64,000 nt of DNA from Actinopolyspora mzabensis (GCF_900101095.1 NZ_FNFM01000002.1:186001-250000), one strand, 5' to 3'; counted from the first letter of the stretch, positions 7,428 to 17,037 are shown. Notes: generated by a model not told the origin, from the sequence alone. Made by a program: numbers and translations.

Positions 7428-8948
7428 TCAGCCGTGGTTGTGCATCCGGGCCAGCAACTCGTGAGTGTGGTTCAGCTGCTCGACCGCCTTCGGCTCGGGC
7501 GCGTCCGCGGGCCGCGCGGCGGCGGTCCGCGAGACTCCGGTCTCGCTTCCCACCCGCGGTTTGCCCTTGCTGAACAGCCACTTGTCGAAGAAACCGTCCA
7601 GCCGCTGTCCGGAAACGCGCTCCGCGTGCTCGACGAAGTCCGACACGGTGGCGTTGCCGCCCCGGTTCCGCTCGAACCAGGTCCGCACGGTGCGCAGCAT
7701 CTTCGCGTCGCCGATCCGGTTCCGCAACGCGTGCAGCGTCATGGCGCCCCGGTTGTAGACCGAGGCGTGGAACAGGTCCTCCTTGCCGGGATCACCCGGC
7801 GTGACCTGCCAGAACGGCGATTCGGCCGGGTAGGAGGAGTAGTAGTGGTCGAACAGTTCCTGGGCCGTTCCGTTGCCCTGGTGCTCGGCCCACAACCACT
7901 CGGCGTAGCTCGCGAATCCCTCGTTGAGCCAGATGCTCGACCAGTCCGCCACGGCCACCGAGTCACCGAACCACTGGTGCGCGAGCTCGTGGGTGACCAC
8001 CGAGGTGTTGGAACCGATCCGGAAGAAGTTCTGGCTGTAGACGGGCCTGGTCTGGTTCTCCAGCGCGAAACCGAGCCCTTCGGCGGGCACCACGCCCCCC
8101 TGGGTCTCGAACGGATACGGCCCGACGATTCCCGAGAGGAACTCCAGGATCTCCGGGGTGCGTTCCAGACTGGCCTCGGCGGGCCCCTTGAGATCACCCA
8201 GGCCGTCGGCGTAGGCGGTGATCATCGGCTGCTCGAAGGCGCCCTGCTTGCTGTGCACGTCGTACTGCCCGATGGCCAGGAACGCGAGGTAGGTGGCACT
8301 GGGGCTGGGCATGCGCCAGTGCCAGCGGGTCCAGTCGCCCTGACGGGTACGAGCGGTCATCCTGCCGTTGGACAGCACTTCGGTTCCGTGCGGTACGGCC
8401 ACCGAGATGTCGAAGGAGGCCTTGTCCGAGGGGTGGTCGCTGCCGGGGAACCACCACTCGGAGATCAGGGGCTGCCCGACCGCGACGGCCCCGTTCTCGG
8501 TGCGCTTCCAGGGGGTCTTCCCGTTGACTTCCACAGTGGAGGGTTTGTCGGCGTAGCTGACCACGAACGTGGCCAGGCTTCCCTCGCGCAGTTTGCGCTT
8601 CGGCGTGACCGTCACCTCGGTCGCGCCCTGCCGCTCCACTCGGGCGGGCGCTCCGTTGACCCGCACGGACCGAATCCGCAGCGCGAAGTCCAGGTTGAAC
8701 GAACTCAGGTCCTGGGTCGGCTCGGCCACGATGGTGGTGGTGCCGCGCAGCAGGTCGTTCTCCGGTTGGTAGCGCAGCCGGATGTCGTAGTGGGACACGT
8801 CGTAGCCGCCGTTGCCCGCCTCCGGGTAGTACGGATCGCCGACCCCGGGTGCGCCGGCACCGCCGGTTCCCGCCAGGGCCGGGGTCGCGAGAACCGCCGT
8901 CGCGGCGCAGGCTGCGACGGCGGTACGTAGCGCTCGTCTCCGCAACAA
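7428..8948 (-). CDS. Secreted M1-family zinc aminopeptidase
   Basis: 506 residues from a TTG (8948-8946) preceded by AGGAG at 7 nt; this start gives a clean signal peptide MLRRRALRTAVAACAATAVL ending ATPALAG. An upstream GTG (8984) is possible but adds no homology. The gluzincin motif HELAHQWFGD lies near residue 320, with the downstream zinc ligand in WLNEGFASYAEW, as in M1 peptidases. The exopeptidase glycine motif is represented by the GGVVPAEGLGFALENQ region. It should trim N-terminal residues from peptides outside the cell or at the wall. Single gene with its own terminator. Confidence 0.88.
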   Translation of the reverse strand: MLRRRALRTAVAACAATAVLATPALAGTGGAGAPGVGDPYYPEAGNGGYDVSHYDIRLRYQPENDLLRGTTTIVAEPTQDLSSFNLDFALRIRSVRVNGAPARVERQGATEVTVTPKRKLREGSLATFVVSYADKPSTVEVNGKTPWKRTENGAVAVGQPLISEWWFPGSDHPSDKASFDISVAVPHGTEVLSNGRMTARTRQGDWTRWHWRMPSPSATYLAFLAIGQYDVHSKQGAFEQPMITAYADGLGDLKGPAEASLERTPEILEFLSGIVGPYPFETQGGVVPAEGLGFALENQTRPVYSQNFFRIGSNTSVVTHELAHQWFGDSVAVADWSSIWLNEGFASYAEWLWAEHQGNGTAQELFDHYYSSYPAESPFWQVTPGDPGKEDLFHASVYNRGAMTLHALRNRIGDAKMLRTVRTWFERNRGGNATVSDFVEHAERVSGQRLDGFFDKWLFSKGKPRVGSETGVSRTAAARPADAPEPKAVEQLNHTHELLARMHNHG

Positions 8949-9241
8949 GTGACAACTCCTAACACGGTGCTGGACTCGGAACACAACCAGTGATCATACG
9001 CATACGAAGCGAGATCGGACCGGATCAGCGGGCCGACTCTATTGCCCACGGCAGCACCGGACCAGCACGTGGTGATCACGGGTCTTACCGGGTTGCGAGA
9101 AGAACCGGGAACGGCCCACTTCGGGATTGCCCCGCATCGGTACGGCCCCGGCGCTGCATCGGCGAATGGCGAGCACCGGCCGCCGCCGAGCCGTGGGGCG
9201 GATCCTGTCGTCCCCCCGGGACTCGAACGCACAATGCGGGC

Positions 9242-9487
9242 ATGTCGAACAGCACACGGGGAGTCGCCCCGAGCGCCCGTCCGATCGGGAACACCGCTCT
9301 GCTCGCGGCCGGAATCATCACCGCGATACAGCTGTCGACGGGCAGTCACGCCTCGGGCGGCCCTTACGTCGTAGCCCTCATGCTCTGCGTGGTGGGGACG
9401 GGACTGCGGATCGAGTCAGCGGTGCGGGACCGCGCGTCCGAAACGAATCCGGCTACGGAAACACGCCAGGACCACACGAGTGGGTGA
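9242..9487 (+). CDS. Small two-helix membrane protein, hypothetical
   Basis: 81 residues from ATG 9242. Two hydrophobic helices (IGNTALLAAGIITAIQL and GPYVVALMLCVVGTGLRI) are followed by a polar, charged tail. No family recognised. The gene converges on the 96-residue gene at 9521 with a 33-nt gap. Confidence 0.5.
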   Translation: MSNSTRGVAPSARPIGNTALLAAGIITAIQLSTGSHASGGPYVVALMLCVVGTGLRIESAVRDRASETNPATETRQDHTSG

Positions 9488-9520
9488 CATTCCTCGTGGC
9501 GCCGGACGCGCGAAACGCCG

Positions 9521-9811
9521 TCACTCCTTGCCGGGCATGGTCGGTCCGATGTGGTCGTGATCGCGCAGGTGCTGCAGCAGATCGAGCACGGCCTCGACAC
9601 TGGTTCCCGCGATCGGGCCACGCCGGTGCGGGATCGGCACGTCGGTGTAGGTGGTGTAGGCGACCCACCCGGCCGGATCGATGTGGTAAACGACGCTGCC
9701 GAGGTGGTCCCCGGCGACGTAGACCTCGTAGCCGACGGTCGCCCGCTCCTGGTCGACGATCGGTTCGTAGTGCTGGTCGGTGATCTCCTCGGCGGTGTAC
9801 AGCCGGGTCAT
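9521..9811 (-). CDS. Small hypothetical protein
   Basis: 96 residues from ATG 9811, with GGGAGCAGCG just upstream. The sequence (MTRLYTAEEITDQHYEPIVD, then VGYEVYVAGDHLGSVVYHID and an acidic helical end LLQHLRDHDHIGP) looks like a compact soluble alpha/beta protein. No motif is recognised. The longer frame upstream of 9811 has random-like composition and was not used. Confidence 0.6.
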   Translation of the reverse strand: MTRLYTAEEITDQHYEPIVDQERATVGYEVYVAGDHLGSVVYHIDPAGWVAYTTYTDVPIPHRRGPIAGTSVEAVLDLLQHLRDHDHIGPTMPGKE

Positions 9812-9916
9812 CGCTGCTCCCGTGATCGGATTCCGGCGTAACGGCGCCGCGTGCGTTCGGCGGCACGGCAGCCCGTGATCCGACAGTCTCGCACCGACAC
9901 CGCTCCGACACGAGGG

Positions 9917-10126
9917 GTGTTCACCCGACCGCCCGAGGAATTCGATAGCACCGGACGCGGGGTCACCGAAACCCTTACTCATCTGATCGAACGAATCCGG
10001 CGGGACGTGGCAGCGAGCTGGAACAACGGAGAACCCGCCGTGGACGAACTGCTGGCCGAACGCCGTGCGGCCGCCGCTGTCGAGGTCTCGGGGAAAGCGC
10101 GGGTGCGGGCGTCGCGACCCGGTTGA
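9917..10126 (+). CDS. Possible small protein, hypothetical
   Basis: About 69 residues; the middle (LTHLIERIRRDVAASWNNGE and AVDELLAERRAAAAVEV) is a plausible amphipathic helical protein, somewhat antitoxin-like in composition. The start is uncertain, since several GTG/ATG codons are available and none has a convincing ribosome site. It may be a chance reading frame. Confidence 0.3.
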   Translation: MFTRPPEEFDSTGRGVTETLTHLIERIRRDVAASWNNGEPAVDELLAERRAAAAVEVSGKARVRASRPG

Positions 10127-10212
10127 ACGTCCCGGCCGTCACCGCTGATCGGGCTTGGAAGGAGCTGGATACCGGCGTGGAGGTCCGACTGATTCGCTGA
10201 TTTCGGCTCCGC

Positions 10213-11931
10213 TCAGCCGAGCACGGCGGACGCGACGGCTTCCGACAGCCGTCCCCGCAGTTCGCGCTGCCCGTCGCGCGTGGTGCGGACCTCGACCACC
10301 CGCAACCCGGGCCGGTACCGCAGCGCCTCCCCGATGCCGTCGAGCCCGACCGACCGGTGCGGCACCCCGTGCGCCGCGCACAGCGCTGCCAGATCGGTGC
10401 CGTGCGGGGTGCCGAAGACCCGCTCGAACGTTGCGGCGTAGGCCGGGTCCCCCTGCTCCAGCAGCGCGAAGATCCCGCCGCCATCGTCGTTGCACACCAC
10501 GATCGTCAGGTCCGGGCGCTGTTCGTGCGGCCCCAGCAGCAAGCCGTTGGTGTCGTGCAGGAAGGTGAGATCACCCAGCAGCGCGTAGGTGGGTGTCCCG
10601 CCGGCCAGGGCCACGCCGAGCGCCGTGGAGACCGTGCCGTCGATCCCCGCCACGCCCCGGTTGCGGTGCACCCGCACGTCGGGGCGTGCTCTGGCGGACA
10701 GCGCCACGTCGCGCGTGGGGTTCGAGGAGCCCACGACCAGCGTCGAGTCGGCCGGAATCTCGTCGAGCACTCGGGCGGCGACGACGGGGCCTTGCGAGCC
10801 GGACTCGCGGTCGAGCGCGGCGGCCAGTTCCTCCCCCGCCTTTCGGTCGGCCGCCGACCACGCGTCCAGCCACACCGGGTCGGGAGTCACCGCCGTGGGG
10901 TCCACCGAGTCGGCCAGCAGCGAGACGTCGTGCGCGGGTGCGGGCCAGGAGTCCGGCTGGTCATGCAGCAGGACCTTCTCCACCTCGCGGTCGGCCAGCA
11001 GCCGCTGCACCTGGCGGAACACCGTGGGCCTGCCGACGCAGACGACCTGATCGGGGCGGTTGACGCGCACGAACTCGGCGAGCTCCAGCAGCCACATCCC
11101 GGTGGGCAGCAGCGTCTCGGCGCCCGAGCCCACCCCACCGGTCTCCGAGAGCACCGGCCAACCGAGCCGCCTCGCCCAGTCGAGGTCGTGCTCCCCGCCG
11201 TCCGCGGCGAGCAGCACCAGCCCGTACGGCGAGTCGGGCCTGTAACGGGCGGGGGCGCGCGGTGCCTCGGCGAACTCGGTCCAGGGGCGCCCGCCGGGGC
11301 GTCCCGCCAGGGATTCGCACCACTCCGATCGGTGGCTTGCGGGTTCGCCGCCCGACTCGCTCGGAACGGTAGTGACCGGTTCGTCGGGCACCAGTGGTTC
11401 CCGGAACGGCAGGTTGAGATGCACCGGCGCGGCCGGACGAGCACCACCGAGCGCCGCGTGCACGGCACGGCAGGTCTGGCCGCGCCAGTAGGCGTGCTGT
11501 CCCGCGCGGTTCTCGGCGACCGCCAGTTCGTCGAACCACCGCACCGAGCTGCCGTAGAGCCCGTGCTGGTCGACGGTCTGATTGGCTCCGGCCGCGCGGA
11601 GTTCGTTCGGCCGGTCGGCGGTGAGCACGAGCAGCGGCACCCCGGCGTGGCCCGCCTCGGTCACGGCCGGGTGCAGGTTCGTCGCGGCGGTGCCGGAGGT
11701 GCAGACCACGGCCACCGGTTCCCCGCTCGCCGCGGCGATGCCGAGGGCGAGGAACCCCGCGCTGCGCTCGTCGATCCGCACGTGCAGCGCGAGACGTCCT
11801 CCGGAAGCGGCGCGGTGCAGCGCGAAGGCCAACGCGGCGTTTCGCGACCCCGGAGACAGCACGGCGTGGCGCAGCCCGTTGCGCACCAGCTCGTCGACGA
11901 GCACCTCGGCCTGGGCCGTCGCGGGATTCAA
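10213..11931 (-). CDS. menD: SEPHCHC synthase (2-succinyl-5-enolpyruvyl-6-hydroxy-3-cyclohexene-1-carboxylate synthase)
   Basis: 572-residue thiamine-diphosphate enzyme condensing isochorismate with 2-oxoglutarate. N-terminal Pyr domain with VLSPGSRNAALAFAL and RIDERSAGFLALGIA (the catalytic ThDP glutamate region), VVCTSGTAATNLHPAV, and LTADRPNELRAAGANQTVDQ, a MenD hallmark. The C-terminal PP domain has VHRNRGVAGIDGTVSTALG and the Mg/ThDP motif LLGDLTFLHDTNGLL...VVCNDDGGGIF. Full length. It is divergent from menE, 202 nt away. Confidence 0.95.
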   Translation of the reverse strand: MNPATAQAEVLVDELVRNGLRHAVLSPGSRNAALAFALHRAASGGRLALHVRIDERSAGFLALGIAAASGEPVAVVCTSGTAATNLHPAVTEAGHAGVPLLVLTADRPNELRAAGANQTVDQHGLYGSSVRWFDELAVAENRAGQHAYWRGQTCRAVHAALGGARPAAPVHLNLPFREPLVPDEPVTTVPSESGGEPASHRSEWCESLAGRPGGRPWTEFAEAPRAPARYRPDSPYGLVLLAADGGEHDLDWARRLGWPVLSETGGVGSGAETLLPTGMWLLELAEFVRVNRPDQVVCVGRPTVFRQVQRLLADREVEKVLLHDQPDSWPAPAHDVSLLADSVDPTAVTPDPVWLDAWSAADRKAGEELAAALDRESGSQGPVVAARVLDEIPADSTLVVGSSNPTRDVALSARARPDVRVHRNRGVAGIDGTVSTALGVALAGGTPTYALLGDLTFLHDTNGLLLGPHEQRPDLTIVVCNDDGGGIFALLEQGDPAYAATFERVFGTPHGTDLAALCAAHGVPHRSVGLDGIGEALRYRPGLRVVEVRTTRDGQRELRGRLSEAVASAVLG

Positions 11932-12133
11932 AGGATCACCCCGGTGTCCGGGAGAGCTGCGGTGGACTGCTCGTAACTCTACAGAACCGCCTCACCTCCG
12001 CTTTCGCAGGTTCGGACGACCGGAAGTCCGGACAGCGGAGCATGGCGGAGCTCGGTACGGACCGATCGACGTCGGGCGCAACGCGGCCGGGGACGGGGGA
12101 ACACGCTGCTCAGCCGGGCGGACAATGGAGGCC

Positions 12134-13378
12134 ATGAGCAGCGCCAGAGAACTCCGCGCCCTGACGATTCCCCGGGAGCCGGGCGAGCTGACGACAGTGG
12201 TGGCGGAGCTGCGGACCGCGCTGGACGGGACCGGCCCGGCGTTGCTGCCGCTGGCGACGGACGATCCCGCCTCGGGGGAAACGGCCCGCGCGCTCGGCGT
12301 GGGAGAGCCGCTGGCCGCTGCGGAGGACTCCGAGTCGGACCCCACGAGCCTGGTGATCGCGACCTCCGGCTCGACCGGCAGGCCCAAGGGGGTGCTGCTG
12401 TCGGCGTCCGCGCTGCGTGCCTCCGCCCGGGCCACCCACGACCACCTGGGTGGCCCCGGCCTGTGGCTGCTGGCGATGCCCGCCCACCACATCGCGGGAA
12501 TCCAGGTGCTGGTCCGCTCGATCGTGGCGGGCCACGCCCCGGAGACCGTGGACACGCGGGAGGGCTTCACCGCCGAGGCGTTCGCCGACGCGGCCGAACC
12601 GCTGCTGCGAACCGAACACCGGCACTACACGGCGCTGGTGCCCACCCAGTTGGGGCGGCTGCTCGACGCGGCGGGGGATCCGCGCGGGCTCCGGGCGCTG
12701 CGTGCTTTCGACGCGGTGCTGCTCGGCGGCGCGGCGGCGGCGCCGGACCTGCTGGAGCGGGCGCGTGCGGCGGGGGTGAACGTGGTCACCACCTACGGGA
12801 TGAGCGAGACCGCGGGCGGCTGCGTCTACGACGGCACCCCGCTGCCCGGTGTCGGGGTGCACGTCGAGCCCCCGGAGCCGGGGCGGATCAGCCTCTCCGG
12901 GCCGACACTGGCACGTGGTTATCGCCACTCCCCCAGCAGTGGCGATCCCCAGCACAGCGGCCACTCACCCGACGACGGCCACACCCCCGAGCGGACCGCG
13001 TTCGAGGCGGGCTGGTTCCGCACCGGCGACGTCGGGCAGTGGCGCGACGGGCACCTCGAAGTGCTGGGCAGGGCCGACGACATGATCGTCACCGGCGCCG
13101 TCAAGGTGGTGCCCGCGGCGGTGGAACGCGCGCTGACCGAGCATCCCGACGTCCGCGAGGCGTGCGTGCTCGGTGGCCCCGACCCGGAGTGGGGGCAGGC
13201 GGTGCTGGCGGCCGTGGTTCCCGAACGCGACGCACCCGACGAGCGGGAGCTGCACACGCGGGTGCGCCGGCGTCTCGGCGCGGCGGCGGCCCCGAAGCGG
13301 TTCGTGGTGCTCGACGAGCTGCCACTGCGTGGTCCGGGCAAACCCGACAAGCGGGCGCTGCTGGAAATGTTCGGCTGA
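12134..13378 (+). CDS. menE: o-Succinylbenzoate-CoA ligase
   Basis: 414 residues of the ANL adenylating superfamily, shorter than most acyl-CoA ligases as is usual for actinobacterial MenE. Motifs: P-loop-like IATSGSTGRPKGVLL, YGMSETAGGCVYDG (A5 region), GWFRTGDVGQW (A7) and GRADDMIVTGAVKVVPAAVE (A8), with the A10 lysine in GPGKPDKRALLE. It activates o-succinylbenzoate to its CoA ester. ATG 12134 has GGAG 4 nt upstream; an in-frame ATG nine nucleotides earlier is an alternative. menA follows after 112 nt on the same strand. Confidence 0.92.
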   Translation: MSSARELRALTIPREPGELTTVVAELRTALDGTGPALLPLATDDPASGETARALGVGEPLAAAEDSESDPTSLVIATSGSTGRPKGVLLSASALRASARATHDHLGGPGLWLLAMPAHHIAGIQVLVRSIVAGHAPETVDTREGFTAEAFADAAEPLLRTEHRHYTALVPTQLGRLLDAAGDPRGLRALRAFDAVLLGGAAAAPDLLERARAAGVNVVTTYGMSETAGGCVYDGTPLPGVGVHVEPPEPGRISLSGPTLARGYRHSPSSGDPQHSGHSPDDGHTPERTAFEAGWFRTGDVGQWRDGHLEVLGRADDMIVTGAVKVVPAAVERALTEHPDVREACVLGGPDPEWGQAVLAAVVPERDAPDERELHTRVRRRLGAAAAPKRFVVLDELPLRGPGKPDKRALLEMFG

Positions 13379-13490
13379 CCGTTCCCGACCGGATGCGCAC
13401 CGTCTCGCGCACCGGCACCGCTCGGTGACCGAGATCAGGCGGAACACCCTGGGGCGATATGCCGGATCACCGGTGCGCGAGGATTGCGGC

Positions 13491-14363
13491 ATGGCCTCAG
13501 TCGCTGAATGGGTGGAGGGTGTTCGGGTCCGGACCTGGCCGAACGCCGTGGCTCCCGTGATCGCGGGCAGCGCCACCGCTGCCGGAGCAGCCGGATTCGA
13601 CCTGCCGCTGGCGCTGTTGTCGCTGGTGGTGGCACTGGCCCTGATCACGGGGGTCAACTTCGCCAACGACTACTCGGACGGTATCCGCGGCACCGACGAG
13701 GTGCGGACCGGCCCGCAACGGCTCGTGGGCTCGGGCTCGGCACGTCCGGGCAGCGTGCTGGCGGTGGCGCTGGGCTGCTTCGGCATCGCAGCGATCGCCG
13801 GACTCGCGGTGCTGTACCTGAGCGGCCACTGGTGGCTGGTGTTGCTCGGCGCGGTCAGCATCGCGGGAGCCTGGTTCTACACCGGTGGCAAGCGGCCCTA
13901 CGGCTACGCGGGCTGGGGCGAGCTGGCGGTGTTCTGCTTCTTCGGTCCCGCCGCCGTGCTCGGCACGATGTACGTGCAGGCCGACAGCATCAACGGTTCG
14001 GGGATCGGCGCGGCAGTCGCGATGGGCGCGTTCTCCAGCGCGGTGCTGGTGGCCAACAACCTGCGGGACATCCCCACCGACCGGCAGAGCGGCAAGCGCA
14101 CGCTGGCGGTGCTGCTCGGCGACCGGGACACCCGGACGCTGTACGTGACCCTGGTGCTGGCGCCGTTCCTGATCACCACGCTGACCGGGCTGCGGATCAC
14201 GCCCGCGCTGCTCGGGTTCGTCGCGCTGGCGTTGGTGATATCGCCGATACGGCGGGTGACGCGCGGCGACACCGGGCTGAGCCTGCTTCCGGTGCTGCGC
14301 GACACCGGCCTGGCGATGCTGCTGTGGGCGGTGGCTACCGCTGTGGGGCTGGCGATCGGTTGA
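13491..14363 (+). CDS. menA: 1,4-Dihydroxy-2-naphthoate polyprenyltransferase
   Basis: 290-residue polytopic UbiA-family prenyltransferase attaching the polyprenyl chain to DHNA in the membrane. The two Asp-rich metal/diphosphate motifs are present: NFANDYSDGIRGTDE and NNLRDIPTDRQSGKRTLAV. About eight hydrophobic helices span the protein. The MenA-type N-terminus MASVAEWVEGVRVRTWPNAV supports MenA over other UbiA members. Downstream in order after menE. Confidence 0.94.
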   Translation: MASVAEWVEGVRVRTWPNAVAPVIAGSATAAGAAGFDLPLALLSLVVALALITGVNFANDYSDGIRGTDEVRTGPQRLVGSGSARPGSVLAVALGCFGIAAIAGLAVLYLSGHWWLVLLGAVSIAGAWFYTGGKRPYGYAGWGELAVFCFFGPAAVLGTMYVQADSINGSGIGAAVAMGAFSSAVLVANNLRDIPTDRQSGKRTLAVLLGDRDTRTLYVTLVLAPFLITTLTGLRITPALLGFVALALVISPIRRVTRGDTGLSLLPVLRDTGLAMLLWAVATAVGLAIG

Positions 14364-14503
14364 GGGGTGGCCCTTCGGTCGCGGAGTGCCGACGTCAGGG
14401 GTGACGGGACCGGTACCGGGTCGAGCGACGCGGTGGGCGCCGCCCACGCGGACGACGCCACTCCCGAATCCCGCCGCAGGGTCGAGAGCCTCACCGAAGG
14501 CAG

Positions 14504-14980
14504 TCACCTTCGGATCCGCACCAGCCCGTAGTACCAGATCAGCGCTAGCACCAGCGGGATCGCGGCGAGCGCCGCGGCTCCGAGCTGCACCAGCCGCGAG
14601 GTCGCCAGCTTGTACATCGCCAGCGAGCTACCCGACCGGATGGTGGCCCGTTCGCCGCAGGTCACCGTGGCGGCGCCGGAGAACCACGGCTGGTACTGCC
14701 GGTAGGAGACGGTGGAATCGTGGCGCGGGCTCCGGATGTTGCGTCGTTCGCCGCTGTCGGGAACGACGTCGCAACTGGCCCAGCCGTTCTTCCGGAGGTT
14801 GTCGGTGAGCGCGATGGTCTTCCCGCGCCAGCGGTACTCGTCCGCGTTCTCCTCGGTGACCCCGCGATCGGAGTGCACCGTGGTGGCGTTCAGCGTCGCG
14901 GCTCCGTAGAGCACCCCGAACCCGGCGACCATGAGCACGACCCAGCCGATCGCCAGGTACAGCACTGCTTTCCGTAACAT
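14504..14980 (-). CDS. DUF-type membrane protein of the WXG/DUF3558 cassette
   Basis: 158 residues with helices at both ends (VLYLAIGWVVLMVAGFGVLYGAA and LVQLGAAALAAIPLVLALIWYYGLV) around an extracytoplasmic domain with two cysteines (SCDVVPDSG, VTCGERAT) that could form a disulfide. GAGGACGG lies just before the ATG. It is last in a minus-strand run with the 144-residue, WXG100-like, EspC-like and lipoprotein genes, so co-transcription is likely. Function unknown. Confidence 0.65.
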   Translation of the reverse strand: MLRKAVLYLAIGWVVLMVAGFGVLYGAATLNATTVHSDRGVTEENADEYRWRGKTIALTDNLRKNGWASCDVVPDSGERRNIRSPRHDSTVSYRQYQPWFSGAATVTCGERATIRSGSSLAMYKLATSRLVQLGAAALAAIPLVLALIWYYGLVRIRR

Positions 14981-14990
14981 CCGTCCTCAC

Positions 14991-15425
14991 TCACCAGTTA
15001 CCGCGCTGCAGGAACGAATCAGGCGGTTCCTCGTCGTCCTGTTCCGGGGCACGGTTCGGATCGTTGGCGATGATCTCGGGAGTCTCGTGCCCCTCGTCCA
15101 GCATCTCCTTGACCTGCCGCATGGCGGGCACACCCGCTTCGAAGGCGCGCTGCACTCCCTCGTCCGCCATCGCCCGGCCGCTGGTCACTTGCTGCCAGCT
15201 CAGCTCCCCCTCGTCGATGCGCCGCTGCAACTCGGCGATCCCGGTAGGCGCCTCACCCCGCCGGACGAGCTGTTCGATCTGTTCGGTCTGCTCCTCGGAG
15301 AGTTCCGCTTCCGGTAGCTCGCTGTTCAGCTCCTCGGCGCGCGCCGCGACGCGCTCCGCGTCGGTCACGGCTTCGTCGAGCGCGGCCTCCGCGTCGCGGA
15401 TCTGCTGTGTTTTCCAGTCCTGCAA
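14991..15425 (-). CDS. Acidic coiled-coil protein of the WXG cassette
   Basis: 144 residues from a TTG at 15425 with GAGGTGAGGA just upstream; no ATG or GTG fits the homology-like region. It is strongly acidic with long heptad-like helices (DAEAALDEAVTDAERVAARA; LSEEQTEQIEQLVRR) and a C-terminal Asp/Glu/Pro tail. No family recognised. It sits between the WXG100-like gene (50-nt gap) and the two-helix membrane gene (10-nt gap). It could be a chaperone or partner of the secreted proteins, but this is inference. Confidence 0.6.
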   Translation of the reverse strand: MQDWKTQQIRDAEAALDEAVTDAERVAARAEELNSELPEAELSEEQTEQIEQLVRRGEAPTGIAELQRRIDEGELSWQQVTSGRAMADEGVQRAFEAGVPAMRQVKEMLDEGHETPEIIANDPNRAPEQDDEEPPDSFLQRGNW

Positions 15426-15474
15426 GTCCTCACCTCGGGTTCGCCGGTTTCGACGGGTTCGGTGGGGTCCGGCG

Positions 15475-16437
15475 TCACAGATCTCCCGCCATGCTCGTGC
15501 GGCGGCCCGAACCGTCCTGCTGACCAGCACCTTCCCGCTGACCAGCACCTTCCCGCTGACCAGCACCTTCCCGCTGGCCGGTACTTCCGCCCCCACGCAT
15601 GTCCGAGGCGCTCTGTCGCACGTCGGAGGCACCACCGCGCACCTGCGTGGCGCCCTCTCTCACCTGGTTGACCCCGTCGGTCACTCCGGACACGGCACCG
15701 GTGAGCTCCCGTGTTCGGTCCAGCGCGGCGTTGACGGCGTCACCGGTACCGCGCGGACCATCACCACTGGCGACCTCCTGGATCTTCGCCAGCGAGGTTC
15801 CGGTGGATTTGACTCCTTCGACCACCTGCTTCACACCCTGGTAGATCCGGATGACCGCCTGGATCATGTCCATGATCATGAACACGATGTCGATGCACCG
15901 GATCACGATGCGAACCGCGTTGGCCCAACCCCCGACGGGCACCCAGGCGGTGCACGCCGCCTGGATCAGCCGGTTCACGAGCTTGTCGATCAGCTCCAGG
16001 ATCTTCGAGCAGAGCATCTTCGAGGTGTCGGCGGCCTTGGTGAAAGCCGTGCTCACCAGCTCGGCCGCCGCCGCGTCGGCCTCCAGCGCGACCGTCCAAC
16101 CACCGACCATCATGGACTCGAAAGCCGCGGCGGCGGCACCGTCCCAGCTCTGCCGCAGATCACTCACACCGTGGTTGAGGTTGCGTCGCACTGCCCGCAG
16201 TGACTCGCCGATGTCGCTCCACGCCTTGGCGTTCTGCTCGATCTTGGCGAAGTCACCGGTGATGGGCGAGATCAACGACTCCACGAGGTTCTGCCCGGTA
16301 ACCTGCTCGTAGATCCAGTTGACGCCCTGGACCTGCCAGCTCGCGTCCTGGACGGCCGACTTCAGGGTCTCCGAGTCCGCCTGCCCGGTCCGCTGTTCGA
16401 GCTTCGCGATCGGATCGTCCACATCGGCGAATGCCAT
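15475..16437 (-). CDS. WXG100-like / PPE-like secretion-associated protein
   Basis: 320 residues. Helical N-terminal half with SWDGAAAAAFESMMVGGW near residue 120, matching the WxG turn of the WXG100 superfamily, followed by a hydrophobic stretch (AVRIVIRCIDIVFMIMDMIQ) that may insert in membranes. The C-terminal quarter is Gly/Arg/Gln-rich with three exact GQREGA hexapeptides. GGGGGACGA precedes the ATG. The neighbouring DUF3558 lipoprotein and EspC-like gene suggest a type VII secretion substrate or toxin-delivery protein, but no ESX machinery genes are in the window. Confidence 0.65.
   Translation of the reverse strand: MAFADVDDPIAKLEQRTGQADSETLKSAVQDASWQVQGVNWIYEQVTGQNLVESLISPITGDFAKIEQNAKAWSDIGESLRAVRRNLNHGVSDLRQSWDGAAAAAFESMMVGGWTVALEADAAAAELVSTAFTKAADTSKMLCSKILELIDKLVNRLIQAACTAWVPVGGWANAVRIVIRCIDIVFMIMDMIQAVIRIYQGVKQVVEGVKSTGTSLAKIQEVASGDGPRGTGDAVNAALDRTRELTGAVSGVTDGVNQVREGATQVRGGASDVRQSASDMRGGGSTGQREGAGQREGAGQREGAGQQDGSGRRTSMAGDL
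15520..15573. repeat. 18-nt minisatellite inside the WXG100-like gene (3 perfect copies)
   Basis: Three identical tandem copies of CTGACCAGCACCTTCCCG. They encode, in frame on the minus strand, a repeated GQREGA peptide near the C-terminus, so copy-number change would alter protein length by six residues without breaking the frame. Confidence 0.9.
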
Positions 16438-16569
16438 TCGTCCCCCTAGTACACCTGCCCGTAATGGCTCGCACCGGCCGCGGCCTCGGGAAATCTCCCC
16501 TGATCACTCCGTTCGGAGCCCGCCACGGTGAGGCCACCCGGTGCTGTCGATCGTTCCGGCGCCGAGCGC

Positions 16570-16899
16570 TCAGGGCCGCATCCCGCTCAGGGCGGTCGCT
16601 ATGCCGCTGAGCAGCTGTTCGATCTGGCGTTCACGTTCTTCGTACTCGGCGGCCGTGTTGTCCAGCTCCTCACGCACCCGGAGCAACTTGGCGTGCGCCA
16701 GTCGCAGGGTTTCGGAGTAGAGCGCGGTGGCCCCCTGCACCACCGGGATCAGGGTCGCCATTACGCCGGTGAAACCGCTGGTGTCCGAAGCGGTCTCGTT
16801 GGCGTAGCTTTCGATACCGCTGAACGACTCGGCGTTGCGCCCCAACAGACCGCCGTAGTCGCGGAGCCGCGACGGTACGGCTTCGACTCTCTCCGACAC
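16570..16899 (-). CDS. EspC/WXG100-like small secreted-type protein
   Basis: 109 residues from GTG 16899, with GAGGGG 7 nt upstream. All-helical and rich in Ala/Glu: a SERVEAVPSRLRDYGG start, FSGIESYANETASDTSGF, then a long C-terminal helix ending in AAEYEERERQIEQLLSGI. Size and helical pattern resemble ESX-1 secretion-associated EspC/DUF2580 proteins. It lies between the DUF3558 lipoprotein and the WXG100-like gene, the usual partners in Pseudonocardiales. The family call is tentative. Confidence 0.55.
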   Translation of the reverse strand: MSERVEAVPSRLRDYGGLLGRNAESFSGIESYANETASDTSGFTGVMATLIPVVQGATALYSETLRLAHAKLLRVREELDNTAAEYEERERQIEQLLSGIATALSGMRP

Positions 16900-17037
16900 C
16901 GTTTCCCCTCTGCAGAACCGTTCCGGACGTGGCCGGACGTGTCTCACTCGTTCGGACCACGACTGTGACGCGACCGCACGGCTGACGGTTCCGGGGAATA
17001 CCGGTTTTTCCGATCGGTGGTGGGGCGAGCTTTCCGC

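Noticed and set aside
9211-9230. tRNA-like T-arm (GTTCGAGTCCC on the minus strand)
   Set aside because: No matching acceptor, D or anticodon arms can be folded around it.
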